Source: Hyphomicrobium sp.
GTDB lineage: Bacteria > Pseudomonadota > Alphaproteobacteria > Rhizobiales > Hyphomicrobiaceae
NCBI GenBank assembly: GCA_025927515.1
Contig: JAICLG010000159.1
Location: 1-7,167, forward strand
Length of the DNA: 7,167 nt
Direction of reading: 5' to 3'
Shown here: positions 6,089-7,167 of the stretch, piece after piece
Layout: every line of letters starts with the position of its first letter
Numbering within the stretch: position 1 is the stretch's first letter
Notes under the pieces: generated by a model
Told to the model about the DNA's origin: nothing
The model's input: the letters and a program-made list of their open reading frames with translations, nothing else
Database searches by the model: none
Made by a program: the position numbers and the translations under genes

Positions 6089-7167
6089 TACGCCACCCGG
6101 GATTCTATCACGTTGGCTTGCGGCTTAAACTTGTCGCCGAGCGACGCAATCAGCCGGTATGCGGAAAAAGCAGCGATGATGCCAAAGGCGACGCCACCGA
6201 CCATGTTGCCCGCAAGAACGCCTTCCGCGTGGAAATACTTGCCGCCGAGGAGGACGAACGGGACGGTTCCCAGCGTTGCCCGTCCCCAATTCAGCAGCGT
6301 CGAATAATGGGCGCGGCCGAGCGTGTTGAAGCTCGCATTGGCGACGAACAGCGCGCCCATGAAAACGAAAAGCGGCGATAGCCAGCGGCAGAAGAACACG
6401 ATCAGGGTTCGCACCTCGCCGGTGGCGTGAAACAGGCTTGCGATGCCGTGTGCGAGCACGGCAAGGAGGAGCCATGCTGTCGCTGTAAATACCGCCATCG
6501 TCAGAAGCGACAACGTAAGCACGTCGCGCATCCGCTGCTGAGACCCCGCGCCGTAGTTCTGGCCGATGATCGGTCCGACGGCGCCGGACAGCGCGAAGAT
6601 GGTGCCGAAGGCGACGGGCGTGAGACGCGCGAGGATAGCCCAGGCCGCGACGGCTGCGTCGCCATAGGCGGCCATCGCGTGCGTGACGTAGCCGTTGCCT
6701 ATGGCAGGCGCGATGTTCGTCAAGACGGCGGGCGTCGCGATGCGAAGAAACGCCGGCGCATCCTGTGCCAGTGTCGCGATTTTCGGACGAGCCAGAAGAT
6801 CGTGGACCTTGACGACGCCGTAGAAGCCAATCGCCATCATCGTGATGCGCGCAAGGAATGACGATACCGCCGCGCCTTCGATGCCGAATCCGAAATGGAC
6901 GATGAGGATGAGATCGAGAATCGTGTTCACGATAGCGCCGAGCAGGGTCACGAGCATGGCGCGCCGGGCGTCTCCGGCCGAACGCAGGATTGCCGAAGAT
7001 GTAATCGCGAGCGCAAGCATCGGCAGCGTCGGCACGAGAATTTCGAGGTAGACCGCCGCCAGTTCGAGCGTGCGGCCGCTGGCTCCCAGAAGCTCAAGCA
7101 ACGGTTCGATTGTCAGCCATAGGGCCACCCCGATCAGCGTCGAGATGATAAAGGCGAGCATCACCGC
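6088..7167 (-). CDS. MATE family efflux transporter, N-terminus outside window
   Basis: Inner-membrane multidrug and toxic-compound exporter driven by a proton or sodium gradient. The frame is open to the window edge (the GTG at 7164 and ATG at 7161 are internal codons), giving about 359 residues of the usual 450 or so. About ten hydrophobic segments can be counted, which fits TM3 to TM12 of a 12-segment protein. Family signatures are visible: SSAILRSAGDARRAMLVTLL followed by NTILDLILI in the first half, and GQNYGAG and FNTLGRAHYS in the second half, with a charged loop near the middle (ARPKIATLAQDAP) separating the two bundles. Substrate and coupling ion cannot be told. It is the first gene seen of the - strand cluster, 46 bases before the epimerase gene; its promoter lies outside the window. 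No link to the def-fmt-truA functions is evident. Confidence 0.93.
   Translation of the reverse strand, partial: AVMLAFIISTLIGVALWLTIEPLLELLGASGRTLELAAVYLEILVPTLPMLALAITSSAILRSAGDARRAMLVTLLGAIVNTILDLILIVHFGFGIEGAAVSSFLARITMMAIGFYGVVKVHDLLARPKIATLAQDAPAFLRIATPAVLTNIAPAIGNGYVTHAMAAYGDAAVAAWAILARLTPVAFGTIFALSGAVGPIIGQNYGAGSQQRMRDVLTLSLLTMAVFTATAWLLLAVLAHGIASLFHATGEVRTLIVFFCRWLSPLFVFMGALFVANASFNTLGRAHYSTLLNWGRATLGTVPFVLLGGKYFHAEGVLAGNMVGGVAFGIIAAFSAYRLIASLGDKFKPQANVIESRVA

Noticed and set aside
6427..6861. 144-residue + strand frame opposite the MATE gene
   Set aside because: Highly charged Arg/Asp composition with no motif; the MATE frame is clearly the coding one.

Overview
The window looks like ordinary chromosome from a GC-rich alphaproteobacterium, most likely of the order Hyphomicrobiales and possibly close to Hyphomicrobium. 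This is an inference from base composition, the family resemblance of the proteins, and a def-fmt-(x)-truA gene order. There is no rRNA, tRNA, CRISPR array, transposase or phage gene, and I found no convincing new defence or mobile system.

Left part, + strand: the C-terminal half of an RND multidrug-efflux pump (2-1429, cut by the window edge), then a 154-base gap, then a complete folE for GTP cyclohydrolase I (1584-2177). The gap holds a perfect 14-bp inverted repeat that brackets the pump's stop codon and a separate short hairpin.

Right part, - strand, read from high to low coordinates: a MATE efflux transporter (6088-7167, N-terminus cut by the window edge), an extended SDR/NAD-dependent epimerase (5070-6041), def peptide deformylase (4523-5038), fmt methionyl-tRNA formyltransferase (3547-4482), a small secreted Gly/Tyr/His-rich protein of unknown function (2987-3457), and truA tRNA pseudouridine synthase (2188-2940). 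Gaps between these are 28-89 bases, so one or two transcription units are likely. folE and truA converge, with 10 bases between their stop codons.

Functionally, def and fmt are the paired start and end of the N-formyl-methionine cycle (formylate Met-tRNA, then remove the formyl group from the new protein). TruA modifies the tRNA anticodon arm, so the core of the - strand cluster is translation housekeeping. The two efflux pumps, the epimerase and the secreted protein have no obvious link to that core. The points most worth a second look are the secreted gene placed between fmt and truA, its near-identical tandem repeat, the two mutually exclusive hairpins before truA, and the long inverted repeat around the end of the RND gene.
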